NCBI RefSeq assembly: GCF_905404315.1
Contig: NC_066272.1
Span: 4,774,001 to 4,838,000 of the forward strand
DNA length: 64,000 nucleotides
Direction: 5' to 3'
From: Leptidea sinapis
Taxonomy: Eukaryota; Arthropoda; Insecta; Lepidoptera; Pieridae
Shown here: positions 33,962-44,600 of the stretch, piece by piece
Layout of the letters: each line of letters begins with the position of its first letter
Position numbering within the stretch: the stretch's first letter is position 1
Translations under genes and position numbers: made by a program
The notes under the pieces: generated by a model
What the model was told of the DNA's origin: nothing
The model's database searches: none
What the model saw: the letters and a program-made list of their open reading frames with translations, nothing else

Positions 33962-34547
33962 AGCCTTTGTCAAACAGAACGCGTACTTGCGCGTCAAAGC
34001 GCTATCCTTGTCATAATGCCGAGATGTGTTGTACTACACTGAAAAAGTGACGACAGAGCGTCAGCGCAGCGCTCAGTCGCGGTGTTAGGACGCTTTGACG
34101 TCGAGCGTTGTATTTTTTTACAAATTTTGTTTTAGCGTCCGACTGAATGTGTTATATTTTCCATAATAACCGAAACTGTAATAGAATTAGTTAGAAAACA
34201 CCGACACTTATACGATATGAAGGATAATTCTTATAAAATTAAAACAATTAAGGCATTATTGAGGGAATAATCGAAAAAGAAATAAATTTGATGTGTGTTC
34301 CCATACTCTTTTTCTCTGTCACCATGATAGAGCATAATATAACAGTTATAATTTTTCCTCATCTAAATCACTCGTCATCTTTTAATTAACAAACTCACAG
34401 CACCCTGCTATCGATTCCCACTACGCTTTTGTGAATGGCACGTTACATAGCGTGGGTCTAGTCAATTGGTGAGAGATTAAAAGAGCGCGACATTAAAACT
34501 ATAACATTATTACACAGCGCTAAGTACGCGGTCTGTTTGACAAAGCC
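33962..34547. mobile_element. Non-autonomous TTAA-flanked DNA element (piggyBac-like MITE), 586 bp
   Basis: The left end AGCCTTTGTCAAACAG and the inverse of the right end, GGCTTTGTCAAACAG, are followed inward by matching acgcgtacttgcgc / ccgcgtacttagcgc, giving about 30 bp of terminal inverted repeat. TTAA occurs directly outside both ends (33958-33961, 34548-34551). A TTAA duplication is the classic target of piggyBac-type elements. The interior has no transposase frame, so it would need a helper. The first base of the TIR is not the usual C, so the superfamily call rests mainly on TTAA. Confidence 0.7.
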
Positions 34548-34675
34548 TTAATAAAATTGAGGACGCTACACTAGGCAATTTTAGGATAGGAAATAATCAC
34601 TGAACCCCTATTTCCATCACGCGAAAGAGATAGATATAGAAATAGAGATTTAAGTAAATATAATTACATAGAGTG

Positions 34676-34737
34676 TTGGCTTAGGTGGTTAGCTGGGACA
34701 TAACCCGAGCGACGCGGGTTCTAATCCGGCATCATAC
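34676..34737 (+). mobile_element. tRNA-like SINE head
   Basis: Box A-like tggttagctgg (34686-34696) and a good box B GGTTCTAATCC (34717-34727) are spaced as in a tRNA gene. The first half does not fold as a clean cloverleaf and no long body follows, so I read it as a decayed tRNA-derived SINE rather than a tRNA gene. Confidence 0.4.
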
Positions 34738-35534
34738 CTAAAATTTAGGTACAAATTAAATTTGGATAATTGAATAATAACATAGAGTAGCAGAAAAATA
34801 CCTTTTACTTGGTATTGAGCAAAAAGAGATTATTACGCGGATACAAATTCAATCTTACTTTTTGTGCATGCGGAAAGATGAGAAATTTTTTGGATGTTAT
34901 AACGCAATATTACTAGTACTTTTAATTTTCGTCACAATCAAGGACTTATTCATTTCAATCATAATATATTCTTGTTTAGTTTGTTTGTTACTTTAAAACT
35001 AAAAAGCGCATTAGCAATCATTAAAAAATACGAAATATAATAATATACTTAAAAAAAGAAACTTTGTAGATTTCTGATTGGCCATGCGGTGAATAAAATA
35101 GCTACAAAACAAACGATATCATTTTCTTAGTAATTTAGCTCGGATGGCTGTAAATTATGAATCACAATCGGTCGCAAGAAGTATGTCGACTATTTAGACC
35201 ATTTACTGTGATTAAACCAAACGTCCTCCACAGCAAAATAGCTATATCACTCCTATACTAAGCTATTTTATTATAAGACATTCAAAGAACTCCACAAATC
35301 AAAGACGAGGGGCTTCATTCAACCTTTCGAGTCTTGAGAGCTCTTGAAAAGTAATAAGAATGATCTCTTGAATTGAAACTTGAAAAATATTTTTATCTGA
35401 CTTTAAGGTGAATCTGTTATACAATTCTGTGATTCTAAGGATTTCGTGCTGTAACTAAATTTACATCATTTTATTTAAATATCATAAATTATTTAGTATT
35501 TATCCACTTAAAACGCAATAAAGGGGTGTTTTTG
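34738..35534. other. No feature recognised
   Basis: AT-rich, with no long frame or repeat match. Confidence 0.35.
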
Positions 35535-35757
35535 TTTTGATATATATATTATCGTAATACATATAATTCTTCTGTACATGTGTTGACAGTGAAGCGACTG
35601 GACTGATTTGAATGATTTTTTTTTTGTGCTCCAGTGAATTTGAGAATGGTTTAGATTCTGTCCGTATATAAATCTCCTGCCCAAGTGTATGTATGTTAGT
35701 GAGCTTCTCCTGAAATTTAAGACGTGTGTACAGGACAACGTCTGTCGGGTCCGCTAG
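35535..35757 (+). mobile_element. Helitron-like non-autonomous element
   Basis: It ends gacaacgtctgtcgggtccg and CTAG followed by T, with a small subterminal stem. This closely parallels the ends at 37318-37321 and (inverted) 631. The interior shares gtgaatttgagaatggttta with the copy at 36974. The 5' TC terminus is blurred by tatata repeats, so the left boundary is approximate. Confidence 0.6.
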
Positions 35758-36459
35758 TATATTATAAGTATATAAAATTATATATAAAGCAATTTAGTGT
35801 GGTATCGAAGAAGGAATCTAAAATGTTACTTTTATCAGAAATAACAAATATCACGACGAAAGTATACAATCTAACAAAAATAGCATCAGTGAAGCTTTGC
35901 TCGCCAGACAGACGCCATTTATAAAACTAAAGAGTAAATCACAAAAGCATTGAGAACAGAAGCAAATAGCGCGAATCGAAATAGTTGTAAGTGAAATCGA
36001 TGCCCTAGTTCAAGCTGTTACCAGTTCCTGTTGCAACGTTAAATATTCTGAATTGTGGGCAGCGTTCGAGATAATCTGAGAGCGTTCCACAATGACACAT
36101 CAATTATAAGCTAGCTTAAATGTGTGCTGTTTGAATAACAAATGATTATATGAAATTTAGTTTTGTTTTAATTTTTATTAGTCATTTAGAAAATTTCCAC
36201 ATATTGAACAAAATCTGTGCTTTGAAGAGGTCACCATTCCAAAAAAATATATCCAAGTACACAGACACAATAACTGCCATGGTTATACTGTTAATATAAG
36301 CTGCAATGATGAAAGAACATTTCTCGTGAGTTAATAATTTATATTATATATTATCTAAGATGCGTCGGTGACGCAATAGGTACGACATTAGGTAGAACCG
36401 TTTACTCTGACCATAGGCCCCCCCGTTTGATCCTGGCCAGTTAAGTACCAAAGGCTCAT

Positions 36460-36545
36460 AAGTTCGACAACACTCTTGTGATTCTGCTGGTGTTACAAAA
36501 GAGTATGGGTTGCAGTGATCACTTACTCGTATGTATGCCCGTTTT
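36460..36545 (+). repeat. Rep2 short interspersed repeat, partial
   Basis: It has ctcttgtgattctgctggtg and gggttgcagtgatcactta in the Rep2 order. Confidence 0.5.
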
Positions 36546-36804
36546 TCCTCCTCTTCTATAAAATAGAATACCTAAATACGTATTTAAATTTAAGTATTTT
36601 CTTTTCTAATCAGTAACAAAACGAATTTATCCTTACCAAGTTCCACCTTCGAGACAGTGATCTGCCAACGCGCTGCAGATTTGATCAGCGTTGCAAAACA
36701 CAATATTTTATCATATCTGGATGACTTCACAGTGTTAGTTCTTTTACACCAGATAAATGACCAGATAAGAATATTTTAGCAATAGTTCTGAATTTCGATA
36801 TACA

Positions 36805-36960
36805 TTTGTTTTTAATATTTTCTGTTATAATGTTGTAAAAACATATACATCGCCTTACAAACGACTCACTAACTGTATTTTAAGATTATGATTATGACAG
36901 TTTTTAGAAAATTCACTTTTGTGCCTATGTACATAACATTACCAACAAAATAATGAGAGA
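36805..36960 (-). pseudogene. LINE-B coding fragment, degraded
   Basis: The plus strand matches the inverted LINE-B coding region: acatatacatcgcc, acgactcactaactg, tgacagtttttagaaaattc and gtgcctatgtacataacatt. It contains several indels. Confidence 0.5.
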
Positions 36961-36973
36961 TTGATTACCTATT

Positions 36974-37321
36974 TCTATATATATTTCCTTTGTGCGTCTA
37001 TTGTAACTGAACTCCTCCTAAACCGCTGGACCCATTTTGATGATTTTATTTGTGTGTTCCAGTGAATTTGAGATTGGTGTGTATCTTCAGGTGGATTCGA
37101 GAATGGTTTAGATTCACAATCGAACTACCTCCTAAACGGCTGGACCGATTTTGATGATTTTTGTGTGTTCCAGTGAATTTGAGATTGGTTTAGATTCTCA
37201 ATTTCGTCCATATAATATAATTCTCCTGCTGATGTGTATGTTAGTAAAATCCTCCTAACAGCTCCACCGATTTTTCAAATTTCAGACGTGAGTACAGGAC
37301 AACGTTTGTCGGGTCCACTAG
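36974..37321 (+). mobile_element. Helitron-like non-autonomous element with internal tandem duplication
   Basis: The 5' end tctatatatatttcc and the 3' end caacgtttgtcgggtccaCTAG, followed by T, fit Helitron termini. Inside, a module of about 115 bp (cctcctaaacsgctggac to tgagattggt) appears twice in direct orientation. The base before TC is t rather than a, a deviation from the canonical A/T target. No coding sequence. Confidence 0.65.
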
Positions 37322-37670
37322 TATATTATAATACTGTAATAGTAAGAAATACATTTTAATTCTTTAACTATAAAATATAAGGAACGCTTTGTTTGAGTGC
37401 GAACCCGTCGCCTCGCCTTTAAATAAATTATATCAACTGCAATACGGTTCGCAGATTAAACGTGGGATGAGAATGAATTTAGTGGAGAATCTCCGGCAAT
37501 CTTATTTGCAATTCCTAGATCTTAGAACAATGTTGAACATTAATTGTGGTCTGCGGACGTCTTAAAATGCTATCGAGCTTAGTCGACTTCGACGTAATAC
37601 TTAATCTTATGTAGATATCTAATTGATTGTTATTAAGTCTGCTTGTTCTAAATCGTAGATTATTATTAAA

Positions 37671-37775
37671 TGTTATTTATTTATTTAGGCAATTCAGACA
37701 GATTACAATAATTTCTAACCAAAAGTCTTAATAAAATTACATTTCAATCTTATTACAATCCTATAGGGTCGCACA
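37671..37775 (-). mobile_element. Probable LINE 3' tail
   Basis: A ttatttatttatttagg run followed by caattcagacagattacaat looks like the reverse complement of an (aaat)n-tailed LINE 3' UTR, similar to the tail near 48680. No coding remnant is visible. Confidence 0.35.
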
Positions 37776-37789
37776 GCTTGATTACTTAC

Positions 37790-38250
37790 TAACTTTTGCC
37801 CTGTGCTTCCCCGGGGCGTAAAAAGAATAGGGTAGTCCCAGGCCCAAGGGTGTCGTAAGAGGCGACTACGGGCTTATTGAAAGTGGGAGAGCCACGCTGC
37901 CGTCTTATGACGTCAGCACAATCGGGCCAGACTTGTCCGGGTTACTTACCACACTCGCACAGAATACCGGCGTGAAGTAGCGGCCTAGTGCCGCTATGTT
38001 TCGCATAGGTTAGTGTCGAGGACCGGAGGCCATCCCTCCCCCCCCCCCTCCCCATCACCACCCCCCAACAAAAATATAAGAGCGGTCCTAAAAAGGGATT
38101 ACCCCAGGAGGGTACCGGCTCTACCAGAGCCGGAGAATCCCTCCCCGAGCATTCGTGCTCGGGCTGCCCCTCGTATTCTGGGGAGGGCACAGTACCGCGC
38201 ATTTCACAGGACAAACAGGGCAGCAACACCACAGCACCCCGGCAAAAAAC
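37790..38250. repeat. GC-rich block, probably from a retroelement 5' region
   Basis: This 460-bp stretch is much richer in G and C than anything nearby and includes ggtgtcgtaagaggcgacta, a motif I know from lepidopteran retroelement leaders. A C-run (about 38036-38063) and an inverted repeat ccggctctaccagagccgg follow. Short frames on both strands are compositional. It is directly followed by an S2 repeat. The class is uncertain. Confidence 0.4.
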
Positions 38251-38255
38251 TTATT

Positions 38256-38543
38256 GCTTACCAGTGGGAGGCTCCTTTGCACAGGACGCCGGCTAGATTA
38301 AGGGTACCACAACGGTGCCTTTTCTGCCGTGAAGCAGTAATGTGTAGTAGTTAGTGACATTACTGGGCAAATGAGACTAAATATCACATGTCGCAAGGTG
38401 ACGAGCGCAGTTGTAGTACCGCTCAGAATATTTGGGGTTTTTAAAGAATCCTGAGCGGCACTGCATTGTAATGGGCAGGGCGCATCAATTTCCACCAGCT
38501 GAACGCCCTGCTCGTCTCGTCCCTTATTTTCATAAAAAAGAAA
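38256..38543 (+). repeat. S2 SINE-like repeat, nearly full length
   Basis: It begins ttaccagtgggaggctcctt and carries all S2 landmarks in order to ctgctcgtctcgtcccttat and an A-rich tail. About 30 bases around the agcattactgtg region are altered. Confidence 0.8.
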
Positions 38544-38693
38544 TAAGATTTTTAATTTAATTCAACTACATAATTCCTAATCTACTTAATTATTTTACTA
38601 AGTTTATTAAAAAATAGGAAAGTCTCAAATCGAAAACATCTATGTCTAATTTGGCTATTTTATTATATAGTCTAAAGTAAAGGATTTTGATCT

Positions 38694-38970
38694 TCGGCCC
38701 ATTTGTCTAATATTTATGTTTATCTGAGATAGCAATGCGGGAGAGCGAAAATCTCACCTTATCTGTTCACGCTGTCTGTCAACGGGAAGACGTGTAGCTT
38801 ACCAGCGATAGAAGTTTGTATGGAAATTGCAATTCACGCGTCCCTATATAAGGCGATAAGAATGACTTATCGGGTATATTGGGACAGCTTCAGATAATTG
38901 ACAGCTAATTACTGACAGTAGAATGTAGTAATGTATCTCTATCTGTAGATAGTATATTTGGAATGGCCCT
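38694..38970. mobile_element. MITE-2, diverged copy
   Basis: It shares gaagtttgtatggaaattgc, aattcacgcgtccc, gcgataagaatgacttatcg and acagctaattactgacagta with 21831-22136 in the same orientation. The terminal repeats are eroded. Confidence 0.7.
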
Positions 38971-39101
38971 AAGGTGGAATGTAGTACCTTATGGAGGGTC
39001 AACAAATCTTGTCGTTTACGAAGAATATGGAAGTGGTGATGGAATGGTGGAGTCATATGAAATTTGGCAAGACGGTCAGCATAGGAGGTATATTGCCTGG
39101 A

Positions 39102-39262
39102 TATACCACACCGGTAAGAAAGTATTAGGTAAGAGGTTATACATTCATATCATACTGAAGCGGTCAGAGCGTAGGTTAACCGCGTGCTAAAACTAGGAAG
39201 AACGAACAAAACAGTTCAAAAGCAATTTAAATAAGTGCGATTGTTAGATTGTTAAATATATT
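39102..39262 (+). repeat. 160-bp repeat, inverted counterpart of 31772-31932
   Basis: It contains accacaccggtaagaaagta, gcggtcagagcgtaggttaa and taagtgcgattgttagattg, the reverse complement of the earlier block. Its boundaries do not show terminal repeats. Confidence 0.7.
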
Positions 39263-39295
39263 TTTTATCTTTTAGAATAAAAAACGTTTGTATTT

Positions 39296-39985
39296 TTATC
39301 TACACCCATGCTTTAAATCCTCCAATAAAGATTCTGAAACAGTTAGCTTATTACCACCATTAAAACACCCGATGTCGTAACAACCATTACATCATCCAAT
39401 CGAGTGTTGTAATGTTGTACTGAATTTCATAACAACACTCCTTGGGTTTTTTCGATCCCTTCATGCGCCAAGAGTTTCAACAGACACCCACATTCTTATT
39501 GCTCGAAGCGTGGTATCTGTATGAATTTCTAAAAAAGAACATTTTCGTTTACGCGCGTCCCACACTACGAGAACGTGGCGCGCCGTAAAAAAAAGTAGGT
39601 TATTTGAAACCCCGCCATTTTTCTTGAAAAAATGAGTGATTCAAGTATTGACAGCACACCGCCGGATATTTTAAACGCTGCAAAAGAACATAATATTCAA
39701 GTGAATTTTAATAACTGTATTATACAAAATGTAAATAACTACTAAAATAAATAATTCTTTCATTAATACTTAGTTTATTTGTATATAATCAGTAATGGAT
39801 GATAATATCATTACTAGGACGGGCTGTTTTAATGTTAACAGTAAGCTAACTGTTTCAGAATCTATTAGAGAATTGTCAGACTCATGTGATACTATTAACA
39901 CAATCGGCTTCACCTCGTGTGATAAACCCACATTCGTGTTTTAATACCCCTTATTACACAACAGTTGCATAAATAACTAATGTAT
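39296..39985. mobile_element. MITE-3 relative, long form with retained internal sequence
   Basis: The left arm (tctacacccatgctttaa, attctgaaacagttagctta, acatcatcca) and the right arm (tggatgataatatcatta, taagctaactgtttcagaat, ending about 39880) are about 85-bp inverted repeats matching the short form at 30065-30334. Between them lie about 340 bases that the short form lacks, including a GC-rich leader-like segment and a 37-codon frame. The second module (gtgttttaataccccttatt, acacaacagttgcataaata) follows at 39925-39975. This is probably a less-deleted derivative of the parent transposon. Confidence 0.6.
39632..39745 (+). pseudogene. 37-codon frame inside the long MITE-3 form
   Basis: The frame reads MSDSSIDSTPPDILNAAKEH and ends VNNY. 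It lies inside the inverted repeats of a DNA element. Its serine/acidic start resembles the N-terminus of some element-encoded proteins, but I cannot assign a family. It is probably the truncated first part of the parental transposase or recombinase gene. Confidence 0.3.
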
Positions 39986-40898
39986 ATGTTTCTGATTATA
40001 TTATAGTCTAAGATCCCGGTATATTCCGTAACCTTCATCAAGCTGGTTACTGGATGAAATAATTTTTTTATGATATATAATATGTCAATAAATATATTGC
40101 ATATGGGTTGCCTAGCAAATGTAAGTCCAGAATGCAATTAATTATTAATTTAAAAAAAACTTTAATGGACAAATTCTATACCAATCGAAAGTATGCAGTC
40201 CATACTATATGCAAAAGATAGGTTGCCTATTTTTTCCCTGTCACAAATCATGGGTTGCCAGGTATGAACAGGTTAATCGATGCCAGTAACTTGCACCGCT
40301 CTGGTTATTGATAAAACCTACATAAAAATAAAGTTGATTTCATTAGAAACACGGTATTTAGGGCTGCCTGCGAAAAATCAGTTCCACCTACTTCAATAAA
40401 TTAAAAAAAAAAAATTACACTATTCCAACAATAGGACTGCATGTTAAGACTGATTAAACTCATAAATATTGAGGACAGATGGCGCGCCCCGCGATTTAAA
40501 TCCCTAACCGATACGATATTTGTCTCTATTCCCAATGGTTCCACAATGGAAGGATATATTACCTCATCAATTTTCAATTTTAACGCTTTTCATTTCCAGA
40601 AAAGCGAATATCTTTGACTCTAAATAATTGTTGGAAAATTGTGAGAGCGACAATAAAGTATGAAAACCTGAGGAATCAACTTGATTCTGCTACAGTGAGT
40701 GTATATCTCAAAAGAAAATATCGATTAATGTACATCGACAACACAACCTCAAGCCCATTTTTTATTTTCCTATATCGCAGTTTGGTGGTTGTAGAGATAC
40801 GGTACCCGATTTAAAAAATATTAAATCAAATATGACAAGTACAGTGTACACTCCTTGTTTCTTACACCCGTTAGTAACCAGAGTAAGAGAATCCCCTA
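39986..40898. other. No feature recognised
   Basis: AT-rich with short frames. A ttccacctacttcaataaat piece near 40381 might be a repeat edge but has no partner here. Confidence 0.35.
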
Positions 40899-41106
40899 AC
40901 GGCCGTTTTCAATAACTTATCTATCCTTAGTTTCAGTTACTAGAGGTAGACAAATCTATCATTGAACGCTTACTTACATTTCAATAACCTATCGACTGAT
41001 AGCATTATACTATAATTATATTGGAGATAACTGTGGATAGATAAGATCTTGTCATTAAACGGTGATAGCAATATATCCGTAACTATACGTTATTGAAAAC
41101 GGCCGT
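40899..41106. mobile_element. MITE-1, complete, with TAA target duplication
   Basis: The ends are ACGGCCGTTTTCAATAAC and its exact inverse GTTATTGAAAACGGCCGT. Taking the terminus as CGGCCG, TAA stands on both sides (40897-40899, 41106-41108). At about 208 bp it has no coding capacity. Ends and target resemble MITE-2, so both families may be mobilised by the same PIF/Harbinger-type enzyme. Confidence 0.8.
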
Positions 41107-41234
41107 AAGTGCGTTGTCCCACGAACGACCCGTTTCGAAAATTCTGATAAGAAGAGTGAGCTCTGCGGTACTTCAAATCCATGATAATCGTGTCCACTTT
41201 CCTCAAAGGTACACGCTGCAGTTATTCCTCTAAG

Positions 41235-41528
41235 GGACGAGACGAGCAGGACATTCAGCTAATGGTAATTGATACGCCCTACCCATTACAATACAGTGCC
41301 GCTTAGGATTCATGAAAAATCCAAAAATTTTGAGTGCCACTACAAATGCGCACGTCTCCTTGAGACATAACTTGTCAAGTCTCATTTGCCCAGTAATTTC
41401 ATTGCTACGGCGCCCTTCAGACTGAAACACAGTAATGCTTACAGATTACTGCTTCACGGCAGAATTACGCGCCGTTGTGGTACCCATAACCTTGCCGGCA
41501 TCCGGTGCAAAGGAGCCTTCCACTGTTT
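41235..41528 (-). repeat. S2 SINE-like repeat, nearly full length, inverted
   Basis: It starts with acgagacgagcaggacattc and ends with ggtgcaaaggagccttccac, the reverse complement of the complete S2 order. This is one of only two minus-strand S2 copies in the window. Confidence 0.8.
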
Positions 41529-41644
41529 AAATTCTTTACTTAGTTCTGTTAAACGTTAAAAGACAGAAGGAATACGTTTCGTCAGTGATTCCGGTGGTCA
41601 GCTAGTCCATAAAACCGGATCTTTTAGACAAAATATATTTTGAC

Positions 41645-41917
41645 GATTGCCCAGTGGTTTGTATCTGTTCACTGAGCTAGAGCTCCCGGGTTCAAGTCCG
41701 TCTAGGTGTACACATTTAATATCATAACATGGATGTTTATTTCCGAGTCATAAATGTTAATATGTATTTATCTATTTTAGGGTAGGAATATTGTACTAAA
41801 TATATTATATTGTCTTGCACTATCACCCCGTGTACAATCACTAGTACACGCTATGTCTAGTTTGGGACAAGGTAATTAACTGTGTAAAAAAGTGTCAATA
41901 TAATTATAATTAAAAAT
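41645..41917 (+). mobile_element. tRNA-headed SINE, full length
   Basis: Box A-like ttgcccagtgg (41647-41657) and box B GGTTCAAGTCC (41699-41709) form an internal Pol III promoter. The body (gatgtttatttccgagtcat, attgtcttgcactatcaccc, tgtctagtttgggacaagg) ends in gtgtcaatataattataat. It matches the copies at 14690 (inverted) and 51988. Confidence 0.8.
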
Positions 41918-42241
41918 ACTTTCATCGATTCTCAAAATAATCAGACTATTAACAAGAACACTAACCAATAAACCATTATGTCAAGTTATATGTAAAACAA
42001 GCTGACCCGGCAAGCGTTGTTTTGCCATAAAAATTATTCTTAGAGTTACCGTTTCTTGGACATTGAAATATGTTTTTATTTTTCTATAATAAAAGTATTT
42101 TTCTAAAATAAACGTAGCCTAAGTTACTCCTTATTACATCAGCTACCTACCAATAAAAGTCCCGTCAAAATCGGTCCAGCCATTTCAGAGGTTAGCCGGA
42201 ACAAACAGACAGACAGACAGACAAAAATTGTACAAAATGTT

Positions 42242-43182
42242 TTATTTTATTTTATTTGGGACACAAAACTATTACACACTAGATGATTACATTAGAGAAA
42301 GAAATAACATAAATAGTACTGTGTGCATAACCAACGACAATGTCCACGGGTTACTATTTAAGTGTTAGGTAACAAGAAAGAAAAGTAGTTATTACAAACA
42401 TATGTTGCTTACAATATTATTATGATGTTACATATAAGTCTCCAATGAGAATATTTAATTTCATAACAATGAGATTTAAGTTTAAATTTAATTAAATAAC
42501 ATTAATTAAGTTGATGCTGTTTCAATGTGCTATTAATTGCTGATTTGAATTGTCGTTCCGATATACCTAATATGTCAATATCTAAAAAGATTTCATTGTA
42601 TGTGCTAAATAGGCGTTGCAGAGGCGCGCGTTTGCCGGAGTTGGTTCGAATTGGGGTAACTGCAGAAAGGGGACGCTTACGTACACTGCGCTGACATACA
42701 ACTCTTGGGACCTGGAAGTTTAGATTGTGTACTAAATCACTGCAGTCATATTTGTTGTTACATAATCCATATAATGTTTTAGCCCCAAGAAGTTTCCTTC
42801 TGGTCTTTAGGGTCTGTAAGTTATATTTTTGTAGCAGATCGGGGTATGATAATTTAGATCGGTAACATCTATAATGAGTCGATTTTAGAAATTTACGCTG
42901 TATAGTCTCAATCATATCGGTATATTTACTGTACAGAGGATCCCAGACCTGTACAGCGTATTCAAGTTGAGGACGTATTAGTGATTTGTAAAGTGTTATG
43001 TATGTTTTATGTTGTTTAAACTGGCGGGATACGCGCATGACAAATCCAAACATCTTATATGCATTGTTTACAATGTTGTTGATGTGCTCTTCTAAATGTA
43101 GTTTAGAGTCAAGCTGTATGCCAAGATCACGGACACTGCACATTTTAGCTAGATTTGAACTGCAAAGGGAATATTGGGAGGT
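42242..43182 (-). mobile_element. 5'-truncated LINE inserted in a Helitron, with 7-bp target duplication
   Basis: The minus-strand insert ends in a (taaaa)n-like tail (tttattttattttatt on plus). The bases aaatgtt occur on both sides (42235-42241 and 43183-43189), a target-site duplication. The neighbouring unit B serves as an empty-site reference. It is about 940 bp and contains the C-terminal part of an RT. Confidence 0.8.
42502..43182 (-). CDS. LINE reverse transcriptase, C-terminal region, open frame
   Basis: About 227 codons of LINE origin are open from the 5' truncation to the stop. They read VRDLGIQLDSKLHLEEHIN, FKQHKTYITLYKSLIRPQLE, YAVQVWDPLYSKYTDMIETI, QRKFLKSTHYR and YNLQTLKTRRKLLGA. 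This is the region after the YxDD palm of Jockey/CR1-type RTs. The catalytic motif lies upstream of the truncation, so the product would be inactive. The frame runs on into Helitron sequence to 43269, giving an accidental start codon and 29 host-derived codons. Absence of lesions suggests a fairly recent insertion. Confidence 0.8.
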   Translation of the reverse strand, partial: TSQYSLCSSNLAKMCSVRDLGIQLDSKLHLEEHINNIVNNAYKMFGFVMRVSRQFKQHKTYITLYKSLIRPQLEYAVQVWDPLYSKYTDMIETIQRKFLKSTHYRCYRSKLSYPDLLQKYNLQTLKTRRKLLGAKTLYGLCNNKYDCSDLVHNLNFQVPRVVCQRSVRKRPLSAVTPIRTNSGKRAPLQRLFSTYNEIFLDIDILGISERQFKSAINSTLKQHQLN

Positions 43183-43580
43183 AAATGTTATTTCGGTATA
43201 TGTACCGTATATACATACATTCATATACATGTAGTAAAAAACGGTTATTTCAATATTACAAACAGACATTATAGTAAAGATTGTTCCTATTCACTAAATA
43301 AAAATCTAGCGATAACAATATTATTCCTTTTCACCGTACCAATAAAAGTCCCGTCAAAATCGGTCTAGCCATTTCAGAGGTTAGCCGGAACAAACAGACA
43401 GAGAGACAAAAATTGTAGAAAAAAAGTTATTTTGGTGTATGTACCTTATATACATACATTCATATACATGTAGTAAAAAACAGTTATTTCAATATGACAA
43501 ACAGACACTATAGTAAAGATTGTTCCTATTCACTAAATAAAAATCTAGAGATAACAATATTATTCCTTTTCACCGTACTA

Positions 43581-44600
43581 CTCATATAACAAATGTCAAT
43601 TACTGGAATTCCGAAAACTCGTAATTAAAACTAGAGTTGCAGCCGGCAAGTGTGGTGAAGTGATATCCAATAAGAGAGTACTTTATTGTCCACAAGACAT
43701 TATTGTCTGAAAGAGTCTACAAGAAAAGAACTGCCATTGTTAAAATCGCTAGAGACTACGGTCCTACTGATATAGGTATAGGAAGACAAGACTCAGCCGT
43801 GACAAAATATCCTCTGTCACATAACAAAACTAGCAACGAAATCTTAAGCCTGGCACTCCATACATCCAAATGGACGTGATTAAAATGGATTCATCCCAAT
43901 GGACGTCAAATATTTAACACACTGGCAATCGATCCATCGCATACCATTCTTGGAGCCAGTTTCAACAAGATTATGAACCTCGCTTGCAAGATTATTAACC
44001 CTATCGGTAGTAGGTACCATTACCTGCATTAATTTTGAGAACTTTTAAAAACAAATTGAAGATTCCGATGATAATTTTGTAGTCCTCTTTGGTCTTAAAT
44101 AAATTTAGTAATTCATTATAGGCTGCATATCTTTTATTTTTGTTGTGATAGCCCTCATTTTGTCACCTGCCATAAGCAGGGACTATTTCAATACATATCG
44201 GTAGCAGACATGACAATATCGCGACCAGATATATATCTGACATAACTGTCAGTACAATTATAATTCTGAAGTTTTCCAAATGCCAACCTTGCAAACAAAC
44301 GCTGAAAAGTTTTACGTCCCAATAAACCAATCATACGCAAAATCTCTATTTGTAAACATATTACATATTCTTGTTTTATTCTCAGGTATAACTTTATACC
44401 AAGTTACTTTGTTGGGCCGTAAGATTTTATACAAGACAATCTTCGCATCCATTATAAAGCCTTGCATAATTCTGCATGATACGTGATTCGATATTTACTA
44501 ACATTCATGTTTAGTCGTGATATTTTATAAAATGGACATAATTCAAATTAAAATACTTTTATATTTTGAATAAATGTGATGGATGTGACATTAGGTACTT
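43581..44600. other. No feature recognised
   Basis: No repeat match and no frame with a family motif. The 68-codon frame at 44280-44486 is probably chance. Confidence 0.35.

Larger units (their letters stand above)
41998..43580 (-). mobile_element. Helitron-like element with 240-bp internal tandem duplication and LINE insertion
   Basis: The plus strand opens gctgacccggcaagcgttgt, then tttgcca, the inverse of the Helitron 3' end, with the CTAG terminus mutated. Unit A of a tandem duplication is 42149-42241 plus 43190-43337. Unit B is 43338-43576. Both read accaataaaagtcccgtcaa, gccggaacaaacagacag and tacattcatatacatgtagt. Unit A is split by a LINE at 42242-43182. The right (5') Helitron terminus was not located with certainty. 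Confidence 0.65.

Noticed and set aside
34676..34737. Possible functional tRNA gene
   Set aside because: Box B is good, but the D-arm and acceptor stem do not pair cleanly; more likely a SINE head.
37942..38354. Proline/glycine-rich frames on both strands
   Set aside because: Open only because the block is GC-rich; no domain and no conserved start context.
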